64,000 nt of DNA from Anaerotignum propionicum DSM 1682 (GTDB taxonomy: Bacteria > Bacillota > Clostridia > Lachnospirales > Anaerotignaceae). The notes beneath the pieces were generated by a model, which did not search any database, was not told where the DNA came from, and was given only the letters and a program-made list of their open reading frames with translations. Position 1 is the stretch's first letter; each line of letters starts with the position of its first letter. The stretch covers positions 1,798,001-1,862,000 of the forward strand of contig NZ_CP014223.1 of assembly GCF_001561955.1 (NCBI RefSeq), given 5' to 3'. The translations under genes and the position numbers were made by a program. This document shows, one piece after another, positions 8,162-17,511 of this stretch.

Positions 8162-9586
8162 CTAAAGCGTTTTGATGCTCTTTATTGGAAGATACCCGCT
8201 GTCCAGAAAAATGGCATCCGTTTTTTCAATATAACCCTCGTTGAAATAAAGGCATTTGGCTTTATCCTCGCCCAGCTGATCCCCAGTGATGGCAAGACCC
8301 AAGGCACGGCAACCGCCTATGCAGAATTTCCACCAGTGGCAGTGTTGGCACTTCTCATTATGCTTGGCAAGCTGCCCAACACAAGTACATACTTCATCCA
8401 GATATGCTCCTTCGGAAAGCAGCTTTTTGAGTTCCTTCTCTTTGACGTTGCCAAGCCGAATGCCATGCTTATCAAAATAGCCCGACATTTGAAGGCAAGG
8501 TATCAGTTCGCCGGACGCGTTTACGCCTACCATTTTTCGGTTGCCACCGCAGACAGGCAATGAATCACGATACTCGCCCTCACCACAAGAGACGGGGCGA
8601 TAGTGATACCGCTGCATTGTTGGGAAAACGTCCAAAAACTGCCATATCCTCATTTGCATGCGGTGTTCCTTTGCAACGTAGCCATGGGTAAAGACCAGCA
8701 TGGCGTCGTAGTAATCCTCGAAGCTCAGGCACGCACCGCCCTCACACAGTTCGGCGCTGTTTTGCAACCAACGGGGTGCTTCGCTCGTGCGGATGATTCG
8801 CATTTCACTTACACCCAGCTGGTCCAGCAGTTCAGCAGTGGGCAATATAGTAGCAAGATTTAGACGATGAACGTTGGTCTGCACCTTTACACGAAATCCT
8901 TTTTCAATACATAGCCGAATGGCTGTAAGAGTCGTTTCCTCCGCACCCTTGTGCCCTCTCAGCCAATCGTGATGCCCCAGTCCATCAAAGGAAATTTTCA
9001 TCAGAGGGTTGCATCCAAAGGATTTCATCTCTTCAAGCACAGCCGCTGTAATAAAACTACCGTTGGTATTAAGTTCCTCTACATACATCCCCCGCTGATA
9101 AATACCCCATAGGATTTCCATAAAATGAGGATGCAGCATGGGTTCACCGCCGGTAATGGTGAATGCATTCACACCGCAGGCTTGGGCATGGTCCATGAGG
9201 CGGGTGCAATCGTCCCAAGAGAATTCCTCCCCCAGGGACGAATTGTCCGCCGCATTGAAGCAATGAAGGCACTTGTAATTGCACTTGGCGGTGATTTCCC
9301 AGTTCATGGAAGGGAAATAGCGATTTTCGCATAATATCAGCCTCTGCCAATCGTTTAAAACCGCGTTCTCTCCGCAAGGAGCACACAGATTGCATGACAA
9401 CATCCTTTGCAAAAGCTCGCTGTCTGCCAACTCCTGCCTACCATCACACCGAAGTAATAGCAAAAATTCCTCCTGTGTAAGACCTACCGCATCCCGCTGC
9501 CCCTTTATGTAATAGGCGTAGGGTGCCATCATCCACGAGCGCAGGGCAATATTGGAGTTTAGGATGTAATGATTTTGTCTTTTCAT
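8162..9586 (-). CDS. Radical SAM/SPASM peptide maturase
   Basis: About 474 residues. An N-terminal PqqD-like stretch (FLLLLRCDGRQELAD) precedes a radical SAM core with the CNYKCLHC cluster motif, TITGGEPMLHP and FDGLGHHDWLRG. The C-terminal SPASM region carries many cysteines (CGGNRKM, IPCLQM, CTCV, CQHCHWWKFCIGGC, KCLYF) for two auxiliary Fe-S clusters. This architecture belongs to maturases of ribosomal peptides, which form thioether, C-C or epimerised residues. The start at 9586 (MKRQNHY) is preferred because GGAGG lies 12 nt upstream; an earlier ATG at 9637 precedes that RBS. It directly follows the precursor gene at 9706-10014, its likely substrate. Confidence 0.85.
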   Translation of the reverse strand: MKRQNHYILNSNIALRSWMMAPYAYYIKGQRDAVGLTQEEFLLLLRCDGRQELADSELLQRMLSCNLCAPCGENAVLNDWQRLILCENRYFPSMNWEITAKCNYKCLHCFNAADNSSLGEEFSWDDCTRLMDHAQACGVNAFTITGGEPMLHPHFMEILWGIYQRGMYVEELNTNGSFITAAVLEEMKSFGCNPLMKISFDGLGHHDWLRGHKGAEETTLTAIRLCIEKGFRVKVQTNVHRLNLATILPTAELLDQLGVSEMRIIRTSEAPRWLQNSAELCEGGACLSFEDYYDAMLVFTHGYVAKEHRMQMRIWQFLDVFPTMQRYHYRPVSCGEGEYRDSLPVCGGNRKMVGVNASGELIPCLQMSGYFDKHGIRLGNVKEKELKKLLSEGAYLDEVCTCVGQLAKHNEKCQHCHWWKFCIGGCRALGLAITGDQLGEDKAKCLYFNEGYIEKTDAIFLDSGYLPIKSIKTL

Positions 9587-9705
9587 ATCTTTCGTGTGCC
9601 TCCTTTCGGATTTTGTTTGTGTTGTAATCATAAACATAAGTACCTACGCTGAGTAATAGCCAGCTATGGCTTTTTACAATAGTGGCTAGCATATGCGTTT
9701 TTTTC

Positions 9706-10014
9706 TTATTTAAAAAGATTATGGAATTTACAGTAATCACACTGGTATCTCGTACCAGCTTCATAAAATTTGTGTAAAGGACGTCCGCATTCGCCGCATA
9801 TCTTGTCTGGATCAGTATCATTACAACCACCTGTTACATTATCCAACTCCTCGTCGCTCAGCAATCCGCCTTGAGGGTGCAAGAATGCATAATATTCTGC
9901 TGCTTCCTCCGCAGTAATCGCAATGTCATTTTCCTTTGCCAAATTGAAAAGCTTAGCAGCAGATTCGATTTCCTTTGCTTTTTCCTTTAATTTCAACATA
10001 AATTCATCTTTCAT
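9706..10014 (-). CDS. RiPP precursor peptide with Nif11/NHLP-type leader and Cys-rich core
   Basis: A 102-residue peptide. The helical leader (about residues 1-63) ends in LSDEELDNVTGG, the classic double-glycine cleavage signal of Nif11/NHLP leader peptides, recognised by C39 peptidase-ABC exporters such as the one encoded upstream. The predicted 39-residue core contains five cysteines, four of them in two CxxC pairs (CGEC, CDYC), resembling a small zinc ribbon. RBS AAGGAGATG lies just before the ATG. The radical SAM gene follows about 120 nt downstream. It could instead be a small zinc-ribbon protein that borrows the leader, but the double-glycine motif makes a secreted, modified peptide the best reading. 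Confidence 0.8.
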   Translation of the reverse strand: MKDEFMLKLKEKAKEIESAAKLFNLAKENDIAITAEEAAEYYAFLHPQGGLLSDEELDNVTGGCNDTDPDKICGECGRPLHKFYEAGTRYQCDYCKFHNLFK

Positions 10015-10189
10015 AATTTTACATCTCCTTTTTTTAGTTTTTGTATATGGATTTGTTACGATTCGTACATTTTTGATGCCATGAATTTGCTCTAAAACGT
10101 AACGTAATCTCGGTAATATGATAAGGTTTCGCCAAAGGTCGGTTAACGATTGTCATTACTGTCCCATTGTTCAACTCCCCATCATGCAC

Positions 10190-10267
10190 TTAGCAATATG
10201 AGGATAGGAAAAAAAATAGCTTTACATACACACTTCCTTTTTGATAGTAAAAGCGCATTTTATTCAT
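10190..10267 (-). CDS. Possible 25-residue small peptide
   Basis: A short ORF (starts MNKMRFYYQK, ends FFFLSSYC) between the two precursor genes, with a strong RBS (GAGGAGAAA) at correct spacing. It has a basic start, a hydrophobic C-terminal half and a terminal cysteine. It has no double-glycine leader, so it is not an obvious third precursor. It may be a truncated gene or a real micropeptide; similarity cannot be judged at this length. Confidence 0.3.
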   Translation of the reverse strand: MNKMRFYYQKGSVYVKLFFFLSSYC

Positions 10268-10328
10268 TGTACTTTCTCCTCTAAAATCATCTATGTACCA
10301 ATGCTTTCGTTACTGTTAAAAAGCAATT

Positions 10329-10520
10329 TCAGCCACAGTTCTGGGAGAATGGGTTTGACTTCCGTTCCGTAGGTTTGATAGGCTCTGCCGAACCCAGCAT
10401 ATCCTTGTTTTGATTTTCTAAAACCCCTACCTGATTTACCATCCCACCGGCCACTTGATCCAGTTCCTCGTCGGTGAGAGCATTTCCCTGTTTCTGTAAA
10501 TCCTTGTTGTCATCCATCAT
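10329..10520 (-). CDS. Second double-glycine RiPP precursor peptide
   Basis: A 63-residue peptide with strong RBS AAAGGAGG. The short leader (about 27 residues) ends in LTDEELDQVAGG, nearly the same cleavage motif as the larger precursor. The 36-residue core starts MVNQVGVLENQ and ends FSQNCG: polar, proline- and asparagine-containing, with a single cysteine. It is located 23 nt downstream of the second exporter gene. The shared motif and different core imply that one export and maturation system handles two products. Whether the radical SAM enzyme acts on this peptide is unknown. Confidence 0.75.
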   Translation of the reverse strand: MMDDNKDLQKQGNALTDEELDQVAGGMVNQVGVLENQNKDMLGSAEPIKPTERKSNPFSQNCG

Positions 10521-10543
10521 AATTACCTCCTTTAAATTTTTTG

Positions 10544-12754
10544 TTAGAATAATGTGGTTTTTCCCACGAATTCCGTGTCGTCTAGTCTTTGACGTTCAAC
10601 CAACTGAGCAAAGCAGCCGTCCTTGGCGATGAGCTCGTCATAACTGCCGTCCTCTATAACCTTCCCGTAATCCAGCACGATGATGCGGTCACACCCCTTG
10701 ATGGTGGATAGTCGGTGGGCGATGACGATGCGGGTGCATTTCAGTTTTGCCAACGAATCTACCACGGTCTTCTGTGTCAGGTTATCCAGAGCAGAGGTCG
10801 CCTCATCGAACATAAGGATGCGGGGTTTCGATGCCACTGCGCGAGCAATCATCAACCGCTGGCGCTGCCCACCAGAAATACCGCCGCTGCCCTCCGAAAT
10901 CATTGTGTGCATTCCCATGGGCATATCTCGAATGTCTTGGGCGATGCCGGCCAGTTCCGCCGCCTCCCATGCCTCGTCCATTGTAAGCCACGGTGCGGTG
11001 ATGGTGATATTTGAGAATATATCCCCTGAGAAAAGCTTACCATTTTGCATAACCACACCGATTCGCCGTCGCAGAGATTTGAGATCTACCGTGGCAAGGT
11101 CTTTGCCGTCATAGTAGATAGATCCCTTTTGGGGTGTTTCAAATCCCAACATCAGTCGCATGAGGGTGGATTTTCCACAGCCGGTCTTTCCTACCAGAGC
11201 AACATACTGCCCAGGGCGTATTTTAATTGACAGGTTGTCCACTATAAGCGGCATGCTATCAATATAACGAAAAGAAACATTGTCGAGTTCAATTCCTCCT
11301 GAAATACGGGTTAGCACCTTTTTGCCGTTGGAAACCTCCGGTACCGTCTCCAAAATAGGCTTTACCATTTCGAACATAGGCTTAATATTTGCCGCCGTCA
11401 AGGCAATACCGGAGAGGGAAAGAAATGCGCCGCTCACCATGCCATAGGCTATGTTGAATGCGAAATAGTCTGCCACAGACACCCCTGTTTTTACCGCCGT
11501 ATAGTAAAGCGCAATAGTACCCACCAATGAAATGCCAGTAGAGATAACCGTGTTCAGTTTTAGATACATAGGAGGATCGTAGATGAGGCTTGCCTTTTGG
11601 CGGTAGAGTTCCGCCCACTTGGAAAAGGCACGTTTCTCTGCACCGGAGAGCTTAAGCTTTTGCACACCGCTGATGAAAGAATAGATAAGCCCCGATTCCT
11701 TAGCTCCCAGCTTCATCATCCGTTGAGAGCGCTTCATCTGCATCAAAGTGGAGAAAATTGTGAATACCACCGTCAGCAGTGTAATGACGATTGCAGGAAC
11801 AACCAGTGACGGAGCATAATTGAATACCTGTGCAAGATACACCAAAGAGAACACCGAGGTGAGTCCAGTGGTCAAAATGGCGCTGCCCAACATACTGCTC
11901 AGACTGTTGATGCTTTGGATGCGAGCAGAAAGCTCGCCTGCGCTGTATTCCTTAAAAAATTCCACCGGAAGGGACAGCACCCGCATCATGGAAGCCGCCT
12001 GAACCGTCGAACCGATTTTTGTTTGAAGCTGATCCACGACAATGTTTTTCACCGTACCGATAAGCAGACCTGCCACACCCGTTGCCGTCAACATCACCGT
12101 TACCGCTAGAAATAGCCGCATATCACCGTTTTCAATAACGCTGGAGAAAATTATATTATTGAGCTTCGGCCCTAGCATCCCAATAAGGGTGACCGCCAAT
12201 GTTGCAATACCTACCATGGTGTAGTCTGCAGGCGAAAGAGCCCGGGCGATATATAAAAGCAGATCACGGATGCCCAGCTTTTTCAGCGGCAGCGGCTTAT
12301 AGAAGCAGACAGCCTCTACCTCAAGCAATGTCGCTGTTTCCTTGTTTAGCTTCACGGTTTTGCCCCTCTCGTGATCGAAAAAAGCGTAGCCCGAAAGTCC
12401 ATGGGGTAGCAGGGCAACCACACCGCCGTTTTTGAGGGTTCCCAAAAAAGGTCCCACCGCATCGCAATACCATGTGCCCTCCAAATTTACCACTCGCCGC
12501 ATGACACCTGAAGGGCGCAACAAATATTCCAACTGCTCGTTAATATCGGTTAATTCTGCTGGCAGTTCTGAGGACTTGATGCGATAAAATCTCAAAATTT
12601 CGTCCACGGCATTTTTTGTTTTCTGGCAGTCATCCATCAAAATACGGGTCATTCCCCGTCCCATGACCACCCCCGCCATGGAGGCAAAGACATCCGCAAA
12701 GGCGTCGTCATCGGCACGGATGCGCTGTTTTATTTGTTCATCAAACCACCCCAT
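10544..12754 (-). CDS. NHLM-type bacteriocin exporter ABC protein (no peptidase domain)
   Basis: About 736 residues: an N-terminal region without a C39 peptidase (about 1-250, unusual for ABC exporters and typical of the NHLM ABC2 subfamily), six predicted membrane helices, then a nucleotide-binding domain with Walker A GKTGCGKST, signature ISGGQRQRL and Walker B ILMFDEATSALD. The ATG at 12754 is chosen (RBS GGAGGG; MGWFDEQ); the longer frame to 12841 would overlap the upstream exporter gene. In NHLM systems the two ABC proteins occur side by side with an HlyD-like protein, exactly as here, and export leader-cleaved peptides. Confidence 0.85.
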   Translation of the reverse strand: MGWFDEQIKQRIRADDDAFADVFASMAGVVMGRGMTRILMDDCQKTKNAVDEILRFYRIKSSELPAELTDINEQLEYLLRPSGVMRRVVNLEGTWYCDAVGPFLGTLKNGGVVALLPHGLSGYAFFDHERGKTVKLNKETATLLEVEAVCFYKPLPLKKLGIRDLLLYIARALSPADYTMVGIATLAVTLIGMLGPKLNNIIFSSVIENGDMRLFLAVTVMLTATGVAGLLIGTVKNIVVDQLQTKIGSTVQAASMMRVLSLPVEFFKEYSAGELSARIQSINSLSSMLGSAILTTGLTSVFSLVYLAQVFNYAPSLVVPAIVITLLTVVFTIFSTLMQMKRSQRMMKLGAKESGLIYSFISGVQKLKLSGAEKRAFSKWAELYRQKASLIYDPPMYLKLNTVISTGISLVGTIALYYTAVKTGVSVADYFAFNIAYGMVSGAFLSLSGIALTAANIKPMFEMVKPILETVPEVSNGKKVLTRISGGIELDNVSFRYIDSMPLIVDNLSIKIRPGQYVALVGKTGCGKSTLMRLMLGFETPQKGSIYYDGKDLATVDLKSLRRRIGVVMQNGKLFSGDIFSNITITAPWLTMDEAWEAAELAGIAQDIRDMPMGMHTMISEGSGGISGGQRQRLMIARAVASKPRILMFDEATSALDNLTQKTVVDSLAKLKCTRIVIAHRLSTIKGCDRIIVLDYGKVIEDGSYDELIAKDGCFAQLVERQRLDDTEFVGKTTLF

Positions 12755-12770
12755 GGCTCTCGCCCTCCTT

Positions 12771-14954
12771 TCATTCGCTGGCAACCAGCGAGGTATATAT
12801 CCCACTCTTAGCATAAAGCTCGTTGTGGGTTCCACGCTCAACCACCTTACCCTTTTCCATAACTACAATCTCGTCGCAGTCTCGGATGGTGGAAAGCCGA
12901 TGGGCGATGACAATGCAGGTAATGCCGCGGTTCTTGATGGCATTGACCACCTCGAATTCGGTTTTAGCGTCCAGAGCTGAGGTGGCCTCATCCATAATAA
13001 TAATGGTAGGATCTTGAGCCAAAACTCTGGCAATTTCCAACCTCTGGCGTTGTCCGCCTGATAAGTCCTTACCACCTTCCATCAGCCTGTAGGAGTAGCC
13101 GCCATTCCTTCCCATGATGTCCTCGTGGAGGTTGGCATCTCGAGCGGCCATAATGGCCTCGAAGTCCTCAATGGAGGTGTCCCACATTTTAATGTTATTG
13201 CTAATGGTGTCCTCAAAAAGAATGATGTCCTGATCCACCACCGCCACCGAACCTGTAAAAATGCTGTGATTGATGTCTCTAATCGCCTTGCCGTCGAACA
13301 AAATCTCACCGCTCCAGGGCTGATAAAGCCCTGAAATCAGCTTGCTAATGGTACTCTTACCACACCCGGAAGTTCCGACAAATGCTACCCGACTTCCAGG
13401 TTTTAGGTGTAGATCAAAATGTTCAATGAGGGGGGTACCCAATCGGGAATAGCCAAAGGTCACGTCCTTCATCACCACCTCACCGGAAAGCTTACCGTAT
13501 TCGGAGGTTTCGTGGGAATTGTTGAAATAGTTCACATCAGTTGGGTACTCCATTACGTCCTCTGTACGCTCCATGTTGGTGCGCATTTCCTGAAGGGTCT
13601 GTCCTGCTGCAATGAGAGACTGTGCCGGATCGGTGAAACCACCCAAAAAGCCCTGGAACGCAAAGATCATGCCTACGGTAAACTGCCCCTGTATGGTTAG
13701 GTACACACCCAACATCAGCACGGCGGTGGAGGTGAGGGAAGCAATCAAAGTGGGAACCAAACCCCAAAAATGGTTGACGTTTGCAAACTTCACTGTCTGG
13801 GCATTCACTCCTGCCTGATAACCTGCCCATCTTTCAAAAAAACCGTTTTCTGCACCGCTGGCCTTGATGGTCTCAATCATCTCAATGCCAGCCACCGTAG
13901 AGCCAGCTAGTTTGCCGGCGTCCCGCATCTGCACACGAGTGGCGTTAATCCGCTTTTGAGAAATAATCCGCGCCATAAATAAATTAACAATAATGGATGC
14001 TAGGCCCACCGCCGTGAGCAAAACGCTATATCGCAGCATGGCTATAAAGTAAAACACCATCATGCCCGTTTGGAGTACCAACGGTGCAAAAGTAGAAATT
14101 AGTGCGCTTGCAATACCCTCATTTAGGCTCTGACGCATGGCAATGTCCCCCGCCATCCGCTGGGAGAAAAACTCCATGGGCATCCGCAACACATGCCACA
14201 AAAACGATGCGTTAGCAACGATGGCCAGCTTGCCATTCAGTTTTAGCGTATAGACTGCCTGCACCCACGCCACGATCAGCGTCACGGCGGTCATTAGGGA
14301 GAGTCCCAGCAGGAAGGGATAAAACCACTGGGGGTTCTGCCCCGTGAGCAGTCTGTCCAAGAACACACGGGAAAAAACAGGATTGATGATACCGATCAAT
14401 GAGGTGATCGCCGTGGTAAGTATCACAAAGGACACTGCCGTTCCTGTACCCACCATGCGCTTTTTGATAAAACTCCAGGTGCTCTTGGGTTTTCCATTCG
14501 AAACGAAATCTTCACTTGGCTCGAAAAAGATACATATACCGGTGAAGGATTTATCAAACTGCTCCATTGAGACAAGGTATGCCCCTTTAGCAGGATCGTT
14601 TAAATATGCTTTGCCGCCCTTGAATCCGTCCAGAACCACAAAGTGATTAAAGTTCCAATGTATAATGCAGGGAAAACAGCCGCTTTCTCTGAGTTGCTGG
14701 GGTTCATAGCGGTAACCTTGAGCATTCAACCCATAGTTTCGTGCCGCTTTAAGGATATTGGAAGCTTTGGAGCCATCCCGTGAGACACCGCAGTCTGCAC
14801 GTACCTGTTCCAGGGGCACCCACTTACCGAAATAGGCCAGAACCATGCACAGACTTGCCGCACCACACTCCAGTGCCTCCAGTTGCATCACAACGGGTAC
14901 CTTCGCATGCCCATTTTTAATTGGTTTTTTGAGCTTCTTCTTTTTTCCTGACAT
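12771..14954 (-). CDS. NHLM-type peptidase-containing ABC exporter (C39 peptidase)
   Basis: A 727-residue bacteriocin-processing exporter. The N-terminal C39 peptidase (1-140) has catalytic Cys30 (EALECGAASLCMVL), a His in WNFNHFVVL and an Asp in LNDPAKG. A six-helix membrane domain follows, then an ABC domain with Walker A GTSGCGKST, LSGGQRQRLE and IIIMDEATSALD. It should cut precursor peptides after Gly-Gly and export them; both small precursor ORFs carry this site. The ATG at 14954 (MSGKKKK) has GAGGTGG 4-5 nt upstream; a TTG at 14966 is possible but would overlap the preceding gene. It lies 8 nt after the HlyD-like gene. Confidence 0.9.
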   Translation of the reverse strand: MSGKKKKLKKPIKNGHAKVPVVMQLEALECGAASLCMVLAYFGKWVPLEQVRADCGVSRDGSKASNILKAARNYGLNAQGYRYEPQQLRESGCFPCIIHWNFNHFVVLDGFKGGKAYLNDPAKGAYLVSMEQFDKSFTGICIFFEPSEDFVSNGKPKSTWSFIKKRMVGTGTAVSFVILTTAITSLIGIINPVFSRVFLDRLLTGQNPQWFYPFLLGLSLMTAVTLIVAWVQAVYTLKLNGKLAIVANASFLWHVLRMPMEFFSQRMAGDIAMRQSLNEGIASALISTFAPLVLQTGMMVFYFIAMLRYSVLLTAVGLASIIVNLFMARIISQKRINATRVQMRDAGKLAGSTVAGIEMIETIKASGAENGFFERWAGYQAGVNAQTVKFANVNHFWGLVPTLIASLTSTAVLMLGVYLTIQGQFTVGMIFAFQGFLGGFTDPAQSLIAAGQTLQEMRTNMERTEDVMEYPTDVNYFNNSHETSEYGKLSGEVVMKDVTFGYSRLGTPLIEHFDLHLKPGSRVAFVGTSGCGKSTISKLISGLYQPWSGEILFDGKAIRDINHSIFTGSVAVVDQDIILFEDTISNNIKMWDTSIEDFEAIMAARDANLHEDIMGRNGGYSYRLMEGGKDLSGGQRQRLEIARVLAQDPTIIIMDEATSALDAKTEFEVVNAIKNRGITCIVIAHRLSTIRDCDEIVVMEKGKVVERGTHNELYAKSGIYTSLVASE

Positions 14955-14962
14955 ACGCCACC

Positions 14963-15439
14963 TCAATTCAACACAAACGAGATAGGCGAAATGGATTCTG
15001 TGATTATCACAGCCATATATGCGCCATCAGGGACGGAAATGTCCACATTCATCAAAACCACCCAGTCTCCCATTTTCAATCCACTCAGATAAAGGGCGTA
15101 GGCATCGAAATCATCGGTAATTTCCATAGGTGCGGAAGCCACCGCCGTGATGGTGCCCACACTGCTAACCACTTTCACTTCCATGCCGGGGGTGATGGCC
15201 TTTGCCTCCTCAACGGAAACGTAGCAGTCGGCCTTATTCCCCTGTACTACCATCACTCCATGCTTTGTGGAAGTGAGCGTACCAAACACACCCCAGACGC
15301 AAACACCGATAAGCAGAATAATTACCGCTCCTAAAATCAGCCACACGCTGGGGCGGGAAACCTTTATGTATTCATTGAGTTGTTCGGGTGAGGACACCCG
15401 CTCCAAGCTTGATTTTCGAAAAATATTGTTACCGCTCAT
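14963..15439 (-). CDS. Short HlyD-like NHLM secretion protein
   Basis: A 158-residue protein with a cytoplasmic start (FRKSSLERVSSPEQLNEYI), one transmembrane helix at about 30-52 (WLILGAVIILLIGVCVWGVFG) and an extracytoplasmic barrel/lipoyl-like part. The N-terminus matches NHLM secretion proteins (periplasmic adaptor/HlyD superfamily). Usual members are around 400 residues, so the coiled-coil hairpin is missing; this may be a genuinely short class for single-membrane bacteria rather than a truncation. RBS AAAGGAG. It is the first gene of the exporter set. Confidence 0.75.
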   Translation of the reverse strand: MSGNNIFRKSSLERVSSPEQLNEYIKVSRPSVWLILGAVIILLIGVCVWGVFGTLTSTKHGVMVVQGNKADCYVSVEEAKAITPGMEVKVVSSVGTITAVASAPMEITDDFDAYALYLSGLKMGDWVVLMNVDISVPDGAYMAVIITESISPISFVLN

Positions 15440-16042
15440 GCTATGATCTCCTTTAAGTGGTCAACTGTGTAGAAATTTGTTCATCTTTCAATTTGATAAT
15501 GTAGCATCCCAGTCAGTCCACTCTCTGGAGAGGGACGGGACAGGTCAAGGGGCAAATCGTGTCCTTACAGTCGTTTCTCCCGCCCCATTCTCCAATTCCT
15601 CATCAGAGCGTTTGGCTACTTCAAAATTTAGCTTTATATAGTAGTCCTCAGCTTCCTCAAGAGGTTAGGTTCACACCATTTTGCTTCACCAGCGCCAACT
15701 AAGGTTGTTATAATACCTCCTTTTAGCAAGTAATTTTTCTTTGGGTGAATTTCAAGATTACTTAGTATCCCAATGCTCTCGTAGATGTAAGAGCTACAAG
15801 CAGCACAGCTTTTACCCATGCAAAAAACACCTTTAAATCCCTCCCTACTTGCGTGTGCGCTAATTGGCAAACCGCATCGTTTTTAGCTCTAATGTGGGCA
15901 GACATGATACGAAGAAACCACCAGACGCCCGTCAGGACTGCGGCATCCACCACATGCACCTTGTGGGAAGGCGATTATCCGATGCAGATACCTTACTTAC
16001 AGCTTAGTGAACATTGCAAAATGGGTTGTATCTCGGGGATTT
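15440..16042. other. 600-nt stretch with no convincing gene
   Basis: The minus strand holds a frame from about 15870 to 15634 whose part MGKSCAACSSYIYES and the neighbouring frame EAEDYYIKLNFEVAKRSDEE read like pieces of real proteins. Frames change and no RBS fits, so this looks like decayed coding DNA in front of the RiPP operon. The promoter of the exporter genes should lie at the low-coordinate end, but I see no clear -35/-10 pair. Confidence 0.4.
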
Positions 16043-16936
16043 TCAGAGGAATCTTTCCTGTATTTTTTCCTTCATTTTTTGTTTGCAGTAGTACATATCA
16101 TCATCCGCCTTAGATACCAGCAGCTCCGGATCACATGGGTCTTGGGAAAACGCTTGCCCCATCGCAACGCTGCAAAAATAGGTCTGATTACGGTTATAGT
16201 TATCCATATAGCCGTCAAACATTTTGGCACAGCGTTTCAATGTCTCCTTCGTGCTTCGGGAGAGCACCAGCACGAATTCGTCCCCGCCGACACGGTAGCA
16301 TTTGGCATGTTGCGCCTGAGCGCAAACTAGCCGCAATACATCAGCCAATCGCCGCAATAATACATCTCCCGCTGCATGGCGGTATTTATCATTCGTGGCT
16401 TTTAAGTTGTTGAGATCAAAGTAGAGGATTCCTAGTCCAGGTACATTCACATACTCTCGCTCCAGATCCATTTTGAAGCAATTGCGGTTCAAAAGACCGG
16501 TTAGGGCATCATAGATGGCTTCCTTGGTCAGGCTGGTCATTTCATCCCTATTCTTTGCCAGAACAGTTTGCAGCATGGAAATTTCCTGCACTGTCTCATA
16601 ATTTAAGTGCATCACATCGTCGATCATGTTAATGTTGCCCGCCCGATAGAGGACGCCATCCCTACGAAAAACGAGGTGCTTTACCTTCATCCAACGTTTG
16701 CTGTTTGGCTCATAATAGTCCCAAACATAGACGCCATCCTGTTCAGAGAGTCTGGGGCAGAAGGGGCACGGTGTTTCTCGTCTTAGCAATACCTTCCAGC
16801 AAAGCTCTCCCACACAGGGTGTTTTTAGAGCGTCCGTAAAAAAGCGATTCACCCAGACGATTTCCTTGCTCTCCTCTTTCATGACATACATTCCCTCGGC
16901 GCATCGAAGTAACTCTTCATACCATTCGTTTGTCAT
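16043..16936 (-). CDS. GGDEF-domain diguanylate cyclase with PAS-like N-terminus
   Basis: 297 residues. The N-terminal 100 residues look like a PAS-type sensor (VMKEESKEIVWVNRFFTDALK, with cysteines in ELCWKVLL and CPFCPRL). A short coiled coil connects to a GGDEF domain that starts at YDALTGLLNRNCF and contains the active-site loop RVGGDEF. Both metal-binding regions (YFDLNNLK and GGDEF) are intact, so c-di-GMP synthesis is likely. No RxxD inhibitory site is seen upstream of the loop. RBS AAAGGGGGC. It reads in the same direction as the RiPP genes and may take part in their control, but 600 nt separate them. Confidence 0.85.
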   Translation of the reverse strand: MTNEWYEELLRCAEGMYVMKEESKEIVWVNRFFTDALKTPCVGELCWKVLLRRETPCPFCPRLSEQDGVYVWDYYEPNSKRWMKVKHLVFRRDGVLYRAGNINMIDDVMHLNYETVQEISMLQTVLAKNRDEMTSLTKEAIYDALTGLLNRNCFKMDLEREYVNVPGLGILYFDLNNLKATNDKYRHAAGDVLLRRLADVLRLVCAQAQHAKCYRVGGDEFVLVLSRSTKETLKRCAKMFDGYMDNYNRNQTYFCSVAMGQAFSQDPCDPELLVSKADDDMYYCKQKMKEKIQERFL

Positions 16937-17092
16937 CTTAACGCCCCCTTTCTCTGATTTATATCCAGTGTAGCGATTTATGGTAATGCCTTAATAGGTT
17001 GGCTATTCGTAGATTTTGCGGCAGAATACGCAGATTGTTTTCAGACATACCTTGATGCAATCGTGTATACGATGATAATACTTTACTGCAAT

Positions 17093-17377
17093 TTACTCCT
17101 CCCACATTTTCAGTACGTCGCCGCCATAAATGTTAATGGTTTTGCCGTCTATGCTCTTGGTAACACTCACAATTGTCTTGCATTTGTCAATTCCGCATAA
17201 CCCATGTAATAGGTGTCGGTGGTGGAGTACTGTCTTGAAGATGAGTTCCTGTTCCATGCAAGCAGAAGTGCACGTTCTCTGTAGAGGCAATCTCTCTATG
17301 CCGTGACCGTTTTCGGTGGCAAGTGCCTGCAGCCACTTTCTGTCATTAGTACTGTCGTCATAAATTGCAACATGCAT
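17093..17377 (-). pseudogene. Probable fragment of a LytTR/AgrA-type response regulator
   Basis: The ATG at 17377 has RBS GAGGGAG. The product starts MHVAIYDDSTNDRKWLQAL, resembling the acidic first strand of receiver domains (IxICDD), but similarity stops after about 30 residues; the rest (ending NIYGGDVLKMWEE) does not complete a receiver fold. I read it as a gene shortened by internal deletion or frameshift. It could also be an unrelated small protein. Confidence 0.35.
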
Positions 17378-17511
17378 TGGCAACTCCCTCTTTTGTTTGA
17401 AATGCGATCTAACCGTTCTTCTTCCTTAGCCGAAACTGCCAGCGGTGTCAGAGTCATGCGTACGGAGAGCCAAAAACTTGAAAGTCTTTTTCTCATCTTG
17501 TTTCTATATCT

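Noticed and set aside
15634-15870. 78-codon minus-strand frame with CAAC motif upstream of the RiPP exporter, possible third precursor
   Set aside because: No double-glycine leader, no RBS at correct spacing, and protein-like signal in a neighbouring frame suggests decayed DNA.
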